Of a DNA stretch of 64,000 nt, positions 24,881 through 63,254 are shown piece by piece. The notes under the pieces were generated by a model. The model had not been told where the DNA came from, searched no databases, and worked only from the letters and a program-made list of their open reading frames with translations. The stretch's first letter is position 1, and each line of letters opens with the position of its first letter. The stretch lies in assembly GCA_024760905.1 (NCBI GenBank), contig CM045732.1:57831496-57895495 (forward strand), in the 5' to 3' direction. The stretch comes from Plotosus lineatus. Taxonomy: Eukaryota > Chordata > Actinopteri > Siluriformes > Plotosidae. The translations under genes were made by a program, and so were the position numbers.

Positions 24881-25300
24881 AAAATTCAATTTGCTGTTTG
24901 CTGTATTTGTTAATATCAAAAGAACCATGTACATTAGTTTTAAGGCAACTGTACAGAAAGCATGTCTTATCTATGTGAAGAGAGATAGAATAGACATACT
25001 GAATAAACTTAAAATATTTATGGTTACATAAAGTATGGTTTAAATTTAATTTTATTAAAGTATTTATTTATTTTATGCTAGTTTTAAATTGACAATATAC
25101 AGTACTACTGACTTTACTTAAAAGGTGCACAGGTTGCACTATATTATATTACAAGCTTTGTAATAAAATGTTTACTTGTGAACTTAATCCCATATTAGGA
25201 TGCATTTTGTTACCTAATAAGTTGTCCACTACTCAGAAAAATGTTAGTGTTATGATACAAATGGATGTTTACATGTGCCTCAATAAAATATTTTATATCT
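24881..25300 (+). other. snx14: snx14 3' untranslated region
   Basis: AT-rich sequence after the stop codon. An AATAAA hexamer lies at 25282-25287, with a T/G-rich stretch after it, giving a likely 3' end near 25,300. Unique-looking sequence ends just before the first of several SINEs at about 25,388. Confidence 0.5.
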
Positions 25301-25387
25301 CACCTGTCTGTGTATGTTCAATGTATATTTTTGTTATTTAATTACTACAAATGTTAAAAACGAATTAAACATATGTTAAGTTTTATA

Positions 25388-25580
25388 TTGGTGGCACGGT
25401 GGTGTAGTGGTTAGCACGTCCGCCTCACAGCAAGAAGGCCTGGGTTCGATTCCCGGCCTGGGCGTTTCTGTGTGGAGTTTGCATGTTCTCCCTGTGCTTG
25501 CGTGGGTTTCCTCCAACAGTTCAAAGACATGCACAGTAGGTTAATTGGCCGTTTTAAATTGCCCCGTAGGTAGTTAACAA
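25388..25580 (+). mobile_element. tRNA-derived SINE, GGCACGGTGGTGTAGTGG (V-type) family, truncated
   Basis: The head GGCACGGTGGTGTAGTGGTT and B box GGGTTCGATTCCCGG are well kept, followed by GTGGAGTTTGCATGTTCTCC. The copy ends near GCCCCGTAGG. It looks like a tRNA gene to a quick eye but lacks paired acceptor and anticodon stems. Confidence 0.82.
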
Positions 25581-25778
25581 CCTGGCGAGGGATGGGTGCC
25601 AACAGGCCAAAATTCAACCCAAGTCTTGCCATGAAGGTGCCACAACGACATCCCCGGATGTTTAAGAATAAGTTTGATATTGGATATATGGACTCAATTT
25701 GGAAGATTAAAAAAAAAAACAATTCTAAATTTGGACTTCACCTGTTATCGCTGCAATTATTTTTAATATTTAGAGTGA

Positions 25779-26075
25779 TGAAACGAGAAGGCACGGTACT
25801 GAAGGTCCTGGGTTTGAGTCCTGGCCTTCGTCGTCCTTATGTAAAGTTTGCAGGCTGCTTTTTTTTGTGCTTGTGTGGGTTTCTTCCGGGTACTTTGGTT
25901 TCTTTCCACTTTCCAAAGACATGGCCATTAAATTAACTGGCTGCTCTGAATTGCTTTTGGACATGGATGTGAGTGTGGATGTTTGAGAGTGCTGTCCACG
26001 GTTCAGGTATACCCCACCTTCTCCAGGTATTGTCTGAGATAGGTTCCTCCTTCCTGCAACCCTAACAAGATCAGA
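25779..26075 (+). mobile_element. V-type SINE, diverged copy
   Basis: GAAGGCACGGTACTGAAGG head, GGGTTTGAGTCCTGG B box, GTGTGGGTTTCTTCCGGGTA body, and an end with AACCCTAACAAGATCAGACG. Confidence 0.72.
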
Positions 26076-27087
26076 CGGTTTCGCAATAGATATGTATTTT
26101 CTGTATAAAACAATTAAGTATGGAATAAACATACTGTATATGTGGAAGGATTTGTTACTTGTAACCTTTCTTTCTTTATTTATTTTTTGTTTGGTTATGA
26201 TTTGCAACTCTTAACAGCTATACTAGGAAAATCCACAATCTCAAGACACAGATGACACTGAAAACATTGAGGGCCTAGTGCAATGAAATGTCTATATTCA
26301 GGAAATCAATAAACCTCAGATATGCAATGAACAGCAAAGATAAAAATAACATGTTTGTGAAATATACTATTTCACTATATTACAAAAAGTATAAAATCAG
26401 AACTTTTTAAAATTAATTTTCATCCTCATCCTGCTTTTGGCAGCACTGCATAGAACATTTAGTGCAGATTCATCAATAAAATCTTGTACATGTTGAAGCC
26501 ACGCGTCCGCCATATTTGTCCTCCCTGCCCATGCGCTTATCAAACAAAAACAAGCTCTCAAGACACCAATGTAAGGTATGAAAGCGAAGATTCAATCTTT
26601 ACAGTATTAGTCAGCATCATATGACTAAAGAGCTTTTCAGCGTGAACAACTTTTACATCCAATTTAGCCTCGAATGCTAAAATCGAAAAAAAATTGGAAA
26701 TGACTGAATATCTTTATTTGAATATTTTGAACAAGCCCCGATTGTTAAATACATTTCAAGGTAAGTGCGTTACTTTTATGAATGATTTGACAATTGTAGT
26801 TAATATTTTTAATTAATCAAGACATTAATCAGTTTCTGTGAGTAACTCATGAAGGCCACTAGATGTCGCTACGCACTGTGTTTTGTGCCTCGGAGCTTCT
26901 GAAAAAGAAAAAAGAAAAAAAAAATCGGAAAAAAATATCAGCCGCAGGTTTCGACCCAACATCGCTACCTTTAAACTATTAAAATCAAGAATAATTAATA
27001 TCCTGAAATATAAAACAAGACGACATAGGAAATCACGCACATGTGTACTTACCGTTATATGTATTTGTTTTCAGCGCATCACCATGG

Positions 27088-27176
27088 CCTTCGATAGCTC
27101 AGTTGGTAGAGCGGAGGACTGTAGTGGATTATTCACAGTGATCCTTAGGTCGCTGGTTCGAATCCGGCTCGAAGGA
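27088..27176 (+). tRNA. tRNA-Tyr (anticodon GTA) with 16-nt intron
   Basis: A complete nuclear tRNA. The acceptor stem CCTTCGA pairs with TCGAAGG over 7 bp, the D stem is GCTC/GAGC, the anticodon stem is GAGGA/TCCTT, and the T arm is GCTGG-TTCGAAT-CCGGC. The anticodon GTA is at 27121-27123. A 16-nt intron (27125-27140) follows the base after the anticodon, the canonical site for eukaryotic tRNA-Tyr introns; removing it leaves 73 nt. Both internal Pol III promoters are intact (A box TAGCTCAGTTGG, B box GGTTCGAATCC), and a TTTT terminator lies within about 10 nt downstream. It sits alone between the 3' ends of snx14 and otof. Unlike the SINE heads nearby, all stems pair. Confidence 0.96.
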
Positions 27177-27754
27177 GGGCAATCTTTTGTTCATTGTCAC
27201 ATTTCATTTTTAATGTACTGTATTACAAAACCCTTGAAACAATAACTGCTTTGAGGAGACGATGTACACATGGGATATGAAAGTGGAGCCAATTCAGGGG
27301 CACTTATCCCCAGTTGCTAGACTGGCCTGTCTGCAGCCCTGATCTGTTCCAACGAAAGAATTTGTACTCAATTTAAAATAAAATAATATTAAAAAAAAAG
27401 CAACAGTGTCCCCTGTGCTGTTGGACACCTGTTTTAATGAATAATGGGACGAAATAACAGTTGAGACTCTTCGGCACTTGGTCCTCAGCCTCTAATTATC
27501 TTTTAAATGTTTTGAGAAAAAATGAAAACATTACAAAAAGGTAAAAGCTTTAACATCCCAATGCATTTTTAATGTGTTGCAAGAATACAGTCAAATGCAT
27601 TTTATTTAGAGACAGAAAGAAAGCAAGAGGAAAAAATAATGGTCATGATTAAAGTCAGAATTTCTGGGGGAAGAGTCAGAAACAATGTCTGAATTTAAGG
27701 TAAGAATTGATAAAATGGATGACATGAACACAAATATTAAGTTATGTTTGAGGA

Positions 27755-28060
27755 GACGGCACGATGCCATAGTTCTGTCTCATTGCAAAAAGGCCATAGG
27801 TTTGATTCCTGGATTTGGATGTTTCTGCGTGGAGTTTGCATGTTCTTTTTTTACTTGTGTGGGTTTCCTGTGGATATTCTGGTTTCCTCCCACAGTCCAA
27901 AGACATGCATATTAGGCTTACTGGCTGTTCCATATTAGTCCTAAGAGTGATTGTAAGTTTGAATGGTTGTGTGTTGCCCTGCAATGGTCTAACGAGTTGT
28001 TCATGGGTGTAGTGTGCCTTCATCTCGTGTTGGATGAGTTAGGTACTTGTACCAGCTTTC
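27755..28060 (+). mobile_element. V-type SINE, diverged copy
   Basis: GACGGCACGATGCCATAGTT head, GTTTGATTCCTGG B box, GTGGAGTTTGCATGTTC and GGTTTCCTCCCACAGTCCAA body. It lies between the tRNA-Tyr gene and the next SINE. Confidence 0.75.
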
Positions 28061-28118
28061 ACTTTAAACTCGGTAGTAATTTCTCACTTAAAAAAAAAAA
28101 GTTCTGAATGAAATCTCA

Positions 28119-28470
28119 GGAGCAGTGGTGGTCTAGTTGTATAGGGTGCTGGTTCGCTGATCCAAAGGTTGGGGGTTCAAGTCCCACTCTCCACAAGGTT
28201 GTCACTGTGCCCCCCCAGTGCGGCTAACTAACTGGGTTATCAAAGGCCGGCCATGTCTTCCACTGTCTATGGTATGAAGCATGTAAAAGAATCATTGCTG
28301 ACATTTGTAAAGAGTAGGCTGCAAAGCCATCAGTGTTTTTCTGCCCTGTGATGGCCTGGTGAGCTGTCCAGGGTGTACTCTGCCCTCTCCTGAAGTTGGC
28401 TGGGATGGGCACCAGCCTCCCTGTGACCCAAATTAGGATTAAGTGGTTACAGAAAATGATGATGAAATCT
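28119..28470 (+). mobile_element. SINE, GGCAGTGGTGG head, V-type tail
   Basis: The head GAGCAGTGGTGGTCTAGTTG and B box GGGGGTTCAAGTCCCACT are followed by the same body as the RTE-tailed copies up to the word TTTTTCTGCCC. The end is CTGTGATGGCCTGGTGAGCT and AATTAGGATTAAGTGGTTAC instead. It lies just past the end of otof. Confidence 0.85.
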
Positions 28471-28519
28471 CCAAATGCACATTTGTGAGAAATACAAACA
28501 TCTTAAAATAACATTCGAC

Positions 28520-28699
28520 AGGTAAATGGTTTATTGTCAAACTTTAAAACAAAACAAAAAAACCAACACATGCGGACTGCAACATTTATATTTTTCTTTC
28601 TCCAAAAATTAAACAAAAATACTAATTTCAGCACAACATTTCACTCCATGGATTTGAAAGAGGAAAAAAAATAAAATAAAGCCTGTTCTTTTCCTTGCT
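28520..28699 (-). other. otof: otof exon B 3' UTR with poly(A) signal
   Basis: Minus-strand AATAAA at 28530-28535 (TTTATT on the plus strand) lies about 165 nt beyond the exon B stop, giving a short 3' UTR. No repeat was recognised in it. Confidence 0.5.
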
Positions 28700-55219
<26,520 letters not shown>

Positions 55220-55304
55220 CTGTAAGCGAGAGAGAAGCAGTTGCACCTTTACTCCTTATAACATCCATGTACATTAATGTACTCAACATATAATAAATTC
55301 ATTA

Positions 55305-55605
55305 ATTTGTTCATTTTCAGCAATCACTTTATCCTGGCTAAGATTGTGGTGGGTTCAAAGCCAATTCCATGAACAATGGGCACAAGGCATGAAAATTCAC
55401 CCCAGATGGTAAACAAGTCCCTCATGGGGTACCCCTGAGTACACCTAAAGCCTATTTAGCATAAATAATCAATCTATCTGCATGTTAATGGATCATGGAA
55501 GGAGACCAAAAACCTGAGCCAAAAGGACAAAGAGATGAATTGAACCAGGATCCTGGTCTCGCAATGTACATACTTTATATAAACAGTACCGTGTTGCCCT
55601 ATAAA
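55305..55605 (-). mobile_element. diverged SINE-like repeat, reverse
   Basis: The plus strand reads AATCACTTTATCCTGGCTAA, then GGTGGGTTCAAAGCC, CATGGAAGGAGACC and a reversed head region GAACCAGGATCCTGGTCTCG. It matches the general plan of V-type SINEs. It lies in the intron upstream of the first recognised otof exon. Confidence 0.55.
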
Positions 55606-56315
55606 CCTATGAATGAATGAGCTCCTGAAAATGAAAACGGTTTCTTTAACTTAGTGCTTGGTCTCTTAAATACCATAGTACAAAAAGTCTTGTTATTCAT
55701 AGTCTAATTAGTTATTTAGATAAGCAATGTACTGAAAATTATATTCTATTATAGTTATAATTTTAAAATGTAGTGAATTAACTCAGCTTTAGTTAAACGG
55801 TATAGTATGTAAATTGTCATGTTTGTTATTTTTTTAGACAAACTGTACTTTTAGGGTGTACCATTTTATCCCATATTTAATTCACGCCTACTTTTCCACC
55901 CAGCCGTCTCGGGTATAGTTGCTCAGCCAAGCTAGTATCCTGTGATAAGTTGGCCTCATGGGGAGTTTAATATTTAAAATGGATGACCTAATTTCATCAA
56001 CAAGGTGGGAAAGTATTTCAAAAGCCTGTCAATATAATAACAAGGTCTACATTACTAGATTGTAGCTTAATGGCATCAGTTACATCTGCACAGTAGAAAC
56101 ATTAAAAATGACCAGGAATATGATATAATACAAGATAATCAAAGCAGAATAAACTTTTCCGCAAACGCTGGTAAATGTATTTTTGATAAACAAAAAATAA
56201 TACACAAAAATTTGGCATGTTTTTCATAAATAAAGGGATGGATGTTTTACTGTAGTTTTATTGTATTTATGTAGTTAATAAACCAAGCTGATTGGCTCCT
56301 TTCTTCATGCACATT

Positions 56316-56630
56316 GTGGGGCCGGTGCTGTAGTGGTTAGGGTGCTGTGCTCATGATCGGGAGGTTGTGAGTTCAAATCCCACTGAGACCCTCACTGTGC
56401 TAAGACCCCCCCCTGGGCAAGGTCTCAACCACAAGTGTGCCTCTGTTCATCCAGCAATATAAATGGATACCAGTAAAAATATACTGGGAAGGTAATCTGT
56501 GATGGACTAGCGTCCCATCCAGGGGGAGTTGAACTTCTGGTCGCTTCACGCCATGGAAACCATGGAGAGGCACCAGCCTGATGAGCCACGAGGCTCGGGT
56601 GTAAAAACCCAACAGACTTTACCTTACCTA
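56316..56630 (+). mobile_element. tRNA-derived SINE, GGGGCCAGTGGTGTAGT family, third copy
   Basis: It matches the copy at 6735-7041 over its length, from TGGGGCCGGTGCTGTAGTGG to CGGGTGTAAAAACCC. The flanks TTCATGCACAT and TTCATGCGCGT suggest a decayed target duplication. Confidence 0.82.
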
Positions 56631-57086
56631 CTACCTTCATGCGCGTTTTCATATCTAATTTACACAAATAAAGCATCATTTTGATTCTCGACGCTGAGAT
56701 ATGTATGAGCTACTGTAATATGATCTAAAATCTATTTGTTAAAGAGAAAAATGTTTATTTTCAAAAGTAACCATTTCACTCAGTTTAATTGACTAGAATA
56801 CACTCTATCTGTTCATTCATTTATTTTCTGATCTGCTCAATACTAATTAGGGTGACAGGGAGGCTGGTGCCCATCTTATCCGACCCTGGGTGAGGGCAGG
56901 GTACACTCTGGACAAGTTACCAGACCATCACAGATGCCCTGTCTATACAGTCTTTAATGCCCCGTTTTAAACACTATGGGGACATAATGACTTACCAATA
57001 GGTTAGAACTAGAAAAGCAGTAAAACAGTGTGACATGAACGGCAGAGATTCATGCAAAGGAATTAAAGTTTAAAAATCTTACATAC

Positions 57087-57155
57087 CATAAAATAGTCCA
57101 GATCTTCAGTTCTTCAGAGCTTCTGCAAGTCTGAGAAACTCCACTCTTTAATATG
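57087..57155 (-). other. otof: candidate untranslated first exon of a short otof transcript
   Basis: On the minus strand a sequence ending TATTTTATG is followed by a strong donor, GTATGTAAG, about 1.9 kb upstream of the first recognised otof exon. In the frame that would continue into that exon, a TGA stop occurs before any ATG, so it can only be 5' UTR. An alternative frame gives a four-codon upstream ORF across the junction. The 5' end is arbitrary. This is inference from one splice site. Confidence 0.25.
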
Positions 57156-57159
57156 ACTC

Positions 57160-57420
57160 CAAACAGTTTGTTTTTACATAGTCATAACCACATTCACTTC
57201 ACAGAAACAGAAAGGCCCCAAAAGCAATGTAAACCAAAGAGTTTGGTTTGGTTCAAGGCTGGACTTGGACAAGAGAGATGTGATACATCAATTAATAGTG
57301 TATGAGAGCTGAACCTGAGACACTAGTAACTAGAACTAGATCTTTTGCGAGTCATCATTGTTGGTTACCAGTGACTAACTACAAAATATGACTATGCTAT
57401 GAAATTCAGCGTGTGTGTGC

Positions 57421-57469
<49 letters not shown>

Positions 57470-57482
57470 CACATACATACAC

Positions 57483-57514
<32 letters not shown>

Positions 57515-57566
57515 ACATATATACATATACATATTTATATATACATATATACATATATATACATAT

Positions 57567-57663
<97 letters not shown>

Positions 57664-59940
57664 TACACACAAAACAGATTTTCACAAACAGATTTTCCTA
57701 AATAACAAGTTTATTTTGCAAATGTAAGGCTCACTGTTTGATATTTCCCTTCTCTCAGGCCAGGGCCTGCCTATTATCATAAATTAGGCATAAAATGGAT
57801 TACTCACTTTTTCATTTTCCTGTATGCTTTTGGAGAACCAAATAATCTCGGAAAATTATACATCTCACTAAAATAGCCTAAATGCTAGCTTTCAATCTGT
57901 GGTAGTTAAAATGGGAACCAATCTTCACAATATGTCGAACAGGTGAAAATGCACCTGCAGAACAATTTGTTTGGTTTATTGTAATGGAAAACAGTGGTCA
58001 TGTTTTTTTTCTTTCTTTTTTCAAAACAAAGGAAAATGGCCTCCTGCTTTAATTATTCACCATACATTGTTCTAGTTGGGATCTGGGACCTTTGTCCACC
58101 TAAACCGGTGTCATGTGTTACTCTGCAGGGCAAGATTATTTGCCACTATTCAGTTCTTCAGTAGACTGATGTCATAATTAAAAACATGAACTGCATGCCG
58201 TCTCCCAAAACCTTGTTTTTCTAAAATTATTGAGTAAATAGAATATAATCCTTTTACTGATATGAGTATTTACACAGTAAAAGTCTCATAGTCTTCATAG
58301 TGATCTCCTCATTCTGTAGCAATGGTTAAAATACTGTATAAATTAATTTTTGTTAGTTCCTTTGGATTTAATTCACTTTTATCAGTCAGTATACAATGCT
58401 ACATATAGCTAGAACTCACCTAATTAATTAAACATCTTATTTGTAAAGTAGATGCTGAAGTGTAATGTTGCCTGTATCCAATTAAGTGTAGCCTTGAATT
58501 TTTAATGTGTGCTCATCATTGTTGCATGTTTTATATTCATTAAAAGAGTCTAATAATCAAATTACCTTGTCAAACAATAGCTTGTAGCGCTAGTTGGATC
58601 TTATATAATAAGAATTTCACGCCCGTTACAATTAATTATATGAGTGAATCAATTTTAAGATAAATATGAATACAAGATTAGTTAAAACCTTCCAAAATTA
58701 ATTAAGAAGTAAAAAAAAACCAGTTGGTCTCTTGCTCATGTTTAACTATTTATCTGAATAGCTGAACTTTATCTTTTCGTGGTTCATTAGTGAGAATATC
58801 TACATAGAGCTACATTTAAATGCCTGATAGTCCTGCTGATTCTTCTACAAGTACAACAACCTAGCTGACAGATCCTCCCTTTAATTACCAGATAGAAAGC
58901 AAAGCATGGATAGAAGCACTCCGCTGCAGTCAGCTGTACTGCTTAAGTCAGGGTCACCACCTCTTTGCTGTTGCCAACTTCACAAAGTCAAAACTCCTGT
59001 GTGTATTGAAGGCCTGGAGAGATTCTTCAGGTACTCACCTTCTATTTTTCATAGGGCTTATATGACATTATGTCTTTAAAGCAACTTCTAGCTATTTATA
59101 TGAGCTTTTTTATGGAAGGGCATGACATGCTCAAATGTATCAGGATAAATTTGATTTTTTTTTCAGCTGCCATGTGTATGAATATTACATATTTTATAGA
59201 AATGAGAAGCTCTGATACTTATATATGAACTAATAATTTAAAACTTAAAATAAATAAATAAATAAATAACTCAACATTAATGTGGGTTTTTTTCTTCTCC
59301 CTTCAAAAAAAGGGATAAAGTGATGAATGCATGAACTTAAAAATGGTTTGATAATGTGGCACCTTTTGCAGTGTCATCCAGGGTAAAGCAGAGCATGACT
59401 TGATACCAGCTTTGCAATCTTATCAGGGCACTGTCAAAAGCCCTCTTCTTGGCCATAGACACATAATCCTGCTGTCTTTGTGCTGGAGTGCCTCTTTGCC
59501 TGTTTCATCTGACTGTAATGTAATATGGAACCTCAGAACTGGGAGTTTTTACACGTTATATTGGGCAGCAGGAACCCCATCATCTTTGTTTATTCCTGTT
59601 TAAAACCAAAGTCATCATCAGACCTAAGATGACATCTCTTTATATGGAAAGAAATTTATCATTCACCACTTGGCCAATTTCATGCACATTATTTTAATGA
59701 TGCTAATATTTAGGCTAATTATATCCTTTATCTCCTGTTTCAGTTGACAAAAAAAATTCACTGTATTTGTATTATATTGTTTAGTTGTATTTTTGTCAGC
59801 CAAATAAAGTAAATGTCTATGTATGTGAAGTAAATATACTTTTGGATATTGCCGTATTTAGCATTTGAGTATTCTGGTTACAATAGCATACTTTAGATAA
59901 TGCATTAAATAATAAATAATACTCTACACTGATCTTTATT
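57160..59940. other. no host gene recognised (upstream of otof)
   Basis: Apart from the AT/GT microsatellite at 57418-57672 I recognise no gene or repeat here. A minus-strand GTGAGT donor-like site near 59040 has no supporting exon. No otoferlin C2A exon was recognised. Confidence 0.4.
57418..57672. repeat. long AT/ACAT microsatellite
   Basis: About 250 bp of (TA)n interspersed with TACATA and ending in (AC)n. It yields spurious repeats of Ile-Tyr in all frames. It lies upstream of the possible otof first exon. Confidence 0.95.
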
Positions 59941-60044
59941 CAACATATACAACACTATGAGTTTCTGAATCAGGGTCAATGGTACACTTTCCAACCTTTG
60001 TATTAGTTGTATAATATAAATATTCCTGAACTATGTCGAAAGCT

Positions 60045-60362
60045 CGGGCAATGGTGTCCTGGTGCTAAGGTGCTGGATTACCAATTTTAAGATTTGGGGT
60101 TCAAGCTTCTCTGTCAACAAGTGTCACTGCTGTCCCCCAGTATAGCTGACTGGGTTATTAAAGGCAGCCATGTTTCTCGCTGCCTGTGGGGAGAGGTTCA
60201 TGTGAAAGAACCATTGCTGTCTTTGGGCAAGAGTAGGCTGCATAGCCCTGTTTTCTGCCCTACGATGGCCTGGCAAGCTGTCCATGGTGTTACATTGCCC
60301 TCGTCTAGAGTTTGCTGAGATGAGCGCAATTTAGCATTAAGTGGTTCAGATAATGAATGTCA
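60045..60362 (+). mobile_element. SINE, GGCAGTGGTGG-type head, V-type tail
   Basis: Diverged copy: GGGCAATGGTGTCCTGGTGC head, GGTTCAAGCTTC B box, AAGAACCATTGCTGTC body and AAGTGGTTCAGATAATGAAT end. Separate partial copies of the same head lie at 60801-60995 (+) and 6281-6352 (-), and a tail-only piece at 56812-56940 (-). Confidence 0.78.
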
Positions 60363-60448
60363 AAAGTTTATTTAAAAGCATAATATTAAGTATGACCACT
60401 ATAAAGAGACAACTACCTCCCAAACCCTCTCCAGTGGTAGAACACAGG

Positions 60449-60449
<1 letters not shown>

Positions 60450-60502
<53 letters not shown>
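60450..60502. repeat. GA microsatellite
   Basis: Uninterrupted (GA)n, about 26 units. Confidence 0.95.
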
Positions 60503-60506
<4 letters not shown>

Positions 60507-60800
60507 CCCAGTCTTTGGGCGCTCTCCAGGCTAAGTTTATATAATAGAAATAATATTGGTGCCACTGGTTTGGATACCAGATTCTGGTCTTCCACTTTAC
60601 AAATGTCCTTTTCTGAAGTCCTCCTAAGTTGCATAATTTTTGCATACCTGTAATAAAATGGTATCAGAGTTATAAACGTCTAAAGTATAAAACTGAAACT
60701 GACATTCACAAAAGATCCTCATTGCTTCTTAATTCTAGTCAATTACACCAAAATACAGTTCACAAGTGCCTAATTTTAATATTATATAATAACAATAAAT

Positions 60801-60995
60801 GGGGGCAGTGGTGGCCCAGTTGTAAACTGTTGGATGACTGATCCGAAGGTCAGGGGTTCAAGCCCCACTATGACCAAGTTGTCGCTGTGTCCCTCCCAGT
60901 GCAGCTGACTGGGTTATCAAAGGCCGGCCATATCTCTAACTGTATGGTGAGAGGCTGTAAAAGAACCATTGGCAGCATATTTCAGCCCTGCAATG
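60801..60995 (+). mobile_element. SINE, GGCAGTGGTGG head, 3'-truncated
   Basis: GGGGGCAGTGGTGGCCCAGT head and GGGGTTCAAGCCCCACTA B box, then the shared body as far as CAGCCCTGCAATGGC, after which it stops. Confidence 0.75.
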
Positions 60996-60999
60996 GCTA

Positions 61000-61594
61000 C
61001 ATTGTCTACAAAAGAAAGTTTTGGATTAACTACTTATGAAACGTGTGAAATAACAACAACAACAACAACAATAATAATAATGTGTGATTTTGCATCATTT
61101 ATTAACTTAGTTCCAGCAAATTTCTCCTTCTTCTTGTTTATTCACAGTGTCTCCGTGCACATTGCTGCCACCTGCTGTTCTAGATGGTATATAGCAGAGA
61201 GGTGATAGGGTGAAGCAGTTGTGTTCATCTCCCCGCACTCATGCCAGAATCCCCACATTTTCATAAATTCATCACATCAGCTTGAGCTTCGTGTTCAACT
61301 CCTCCGGTGTCCAGGGTAAGTTTAGTTCGGTGTTGTGTAAAATAACTTTATCCGGTCCACCCTTCAATATCCCTATCCGTTCCAGTAACCATATGGTGGC
61401 TGACTTCTACTATAATGTATACTCTAAGTAAGCAAACTGTGTATTCTAGTATAGTCGAAGGTGCATCATGGGATTGCGAGCACACTTCAATTTTCAGGTG
61501 ATGGATGGTTGGTTTAAAATCTCATCTGTGTTCAACTTCCTGCTTAGCAGTTGGTGCTGTAGAGTGAATTTAACTTTGGGTATCTGACACAAAA
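61000..61594. other. no feature recognised upstream of the RTE LINE
   Basis: Short AAC/AAT repeats at about 61051-61081 and otherwise unique-looking sequence. The start of the reverse transcriptase frame at 61595 comes from this flank; the LINE itself starts about 20 nt later. Confidence 0.35.
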
Positions 61595-61595
61595 A

Positions 61596-62520
61596 TGTTC
61601 ACACAAGAGCTCAAGGTGGAGGTGGGACTACATCAAGGATCAGCTCTGAGCCCCTTCTTGTTTGCTATGGTGATGGACAGGTTGACAGACAAGGCGAGAA
61701 AAGATTCCCCACGGACTATGATGTTTGCAGATGACATTGTGATCTGTAGTGAGAGCAGAGAACAAGTGCAGGAAAATCTAGAGAGGTGGAGGAATGCCCT
61801 GGAAAGGAGAGGAATGAAGGTTAGCCTCAGTAAGACAGAATACATGTGTGTGAACGACAAGAAGGACCCAGGAGGAACGGTGAGGTTACAGGGAGCAGAG
61901 ATAAAAAAGGTGGAGGATTATAAGTACTTAGACTCAACAATCCAGAGCAATGGAGAGTGTGGAAAAGAGGTGAAGAAGTGTGTGCAGGCAGGTTGGAATG
62001 GTTGGAGAAAAGTGTCCGGTGTGATGTGTGATAAGAAGGTATTGGCAAGAATGAAAGGAAAAGTGTACAAGACGGTGTTGAGGCCAGCGATGTTGTATGG
62101 GTTAGAAACAGTGGCCCTGGGGAAAAGACAGGAGGCAGAGCTGGAGGTAGCAGAGATGAAAATGTTGAGGTTCTCTTTGGGAGTAACGAGGATGGATAGG
62201 ATCAGGAATGAGTACATCAGAGGGACAGCACATGTAAGAGGTTTTGGAGACGAAGTCAGAGAGGCTCGATTGAGATGGTTTGGACATGTACAGAGGATGG
62301 ATAGTGAGTATATTGGTAGTAGGATGCTGAGGTTGGAACTACCAGGCAGAAGGCCTAGAGGAAGACCAAAGAGAAGATTTATGGATGTGGTGAAGGAGGA
62401 CATGAAGGTCGTTGGAGTAAGAGCAGAAGATGCAGAGGACAGGGTGAGATGGAGGCAGATGATTCGCTGTGGCGACCCCTGAAGGGAACAGCCGAAAGGA
62501 AAAGAGGAAGAAGAAGAAGA
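61596..62520 (+). mobile_element. RTE-type LINE, 5'-truncated, intact 295-codon reverse transcriptase C-terminus
   Basis: The open frame 61595-62482 encodes the C-terminal part of an RTE-clade reverse transcriptase. It has VGLHQGSALSPFLFAMVMD (palm motif), the catalytic FADDIVICSESREQV box, [20 protein letters not shown] and the end WRQMIRCGDP. The endonuclease and the N-terminal half of the RT are missing, so it cannot move on its own. The 3' end after the stop is short (GGGAACAGCCGAAAGGAAAAG) and runs into GAA repeats, as in RTE elements. It is the least decayed of four copies here. The clade assignment is by pattern. Confidence 0.85.
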
Positions 62521-62603
62521 CACGTAATGTAAAAATTTCCAGTATTCATACACACAATACCCGAACATGGTGGAGAAGGACCTGAACATGACCTGTGTCA
62601 AGA

Positions 62604-62638
<35 letters not shown>

Positions 62639-63146
62639 TAATAATAATAATAATAAAGTTTTAATTTAAACGAATCATTTATCCATGAACCGAAGTATAA
62701 AATGTTATTATCCTCATATCCGTAGTATTACTGATAAGAAAGAAAGAAAAAAAGAATTACAGTACTGTGTTAGTTCCGTTAATTACCACTAGATGTCGAC
62801 ATCTCATTATAAACATTTTTTTAGTTCCGCGTTCGAGTCTCACTCCTCAGTTTAAAGCTCGATAGGCATCTTCATGAATGTAATTCAACTGAAATACACC
62901 TCTCAGCATCAGAATAAAATATTAGCAGCCCACCATCTGGTATTGCAAATGAAATTGCTATATGGGTTCGACTGATAAGATCATAGGTGGTACACTTGAC
63001 ACACATCTACTGTACCACAAAGCATAAAGCTCTTGCGTTCAAGTCCCAAGCTCAGCAAAGGTACTATGGGTACTTTGGTTTCCTCTCAGGGGAACTGCAT
63101 ATTCTGTAAATTTTCCATTCCAAATTACCCCTAGCTGTAAGTGTAC

Positions 63147-63149
<3 letters not shown>

Positions 63150-63206
<57 letters not shown>
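63150..63206. repeat. GT microsatellite
   Basis: Uninterrupted (GT)n, about 28 units. Shorter (GT)n tracts occur at 19254-19288 and 23279-23311. Confidence 0.95.
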
Positions 63207-63207
<1 letters not shown>

Positions 63208-63254
63208 GGCCCTGCAATAGGTGTTCAGGGTGTACACTCCATTTAGGCTAAAAT

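Noticed and set aside
25388..25470. tRNA-like sequence with A and B boxes
   Set aside because: The head of a V-type SINE: the acceptor and anticodon stems do not pair and the same sequence recurs with the SINE body.
57392..57727. Overlapping open frames of about 100 codons on both strands
   Set aside because: Products of the AT microsatellite only.
59031..59050. Donor-like GTGAGT on the minus strand, considered as a C2A or 5' UTR exon end of otof
   Set aside because: The sequence before it has no recognisable otoferlin reading frame and no acceptor to pair with.
61918..62601. 227-codon minus-strand open frame
   Set aside because: Mirror of the RTE reverse transcriptase frame on the plus strand; the plus-strand frame carries the FADD motif.
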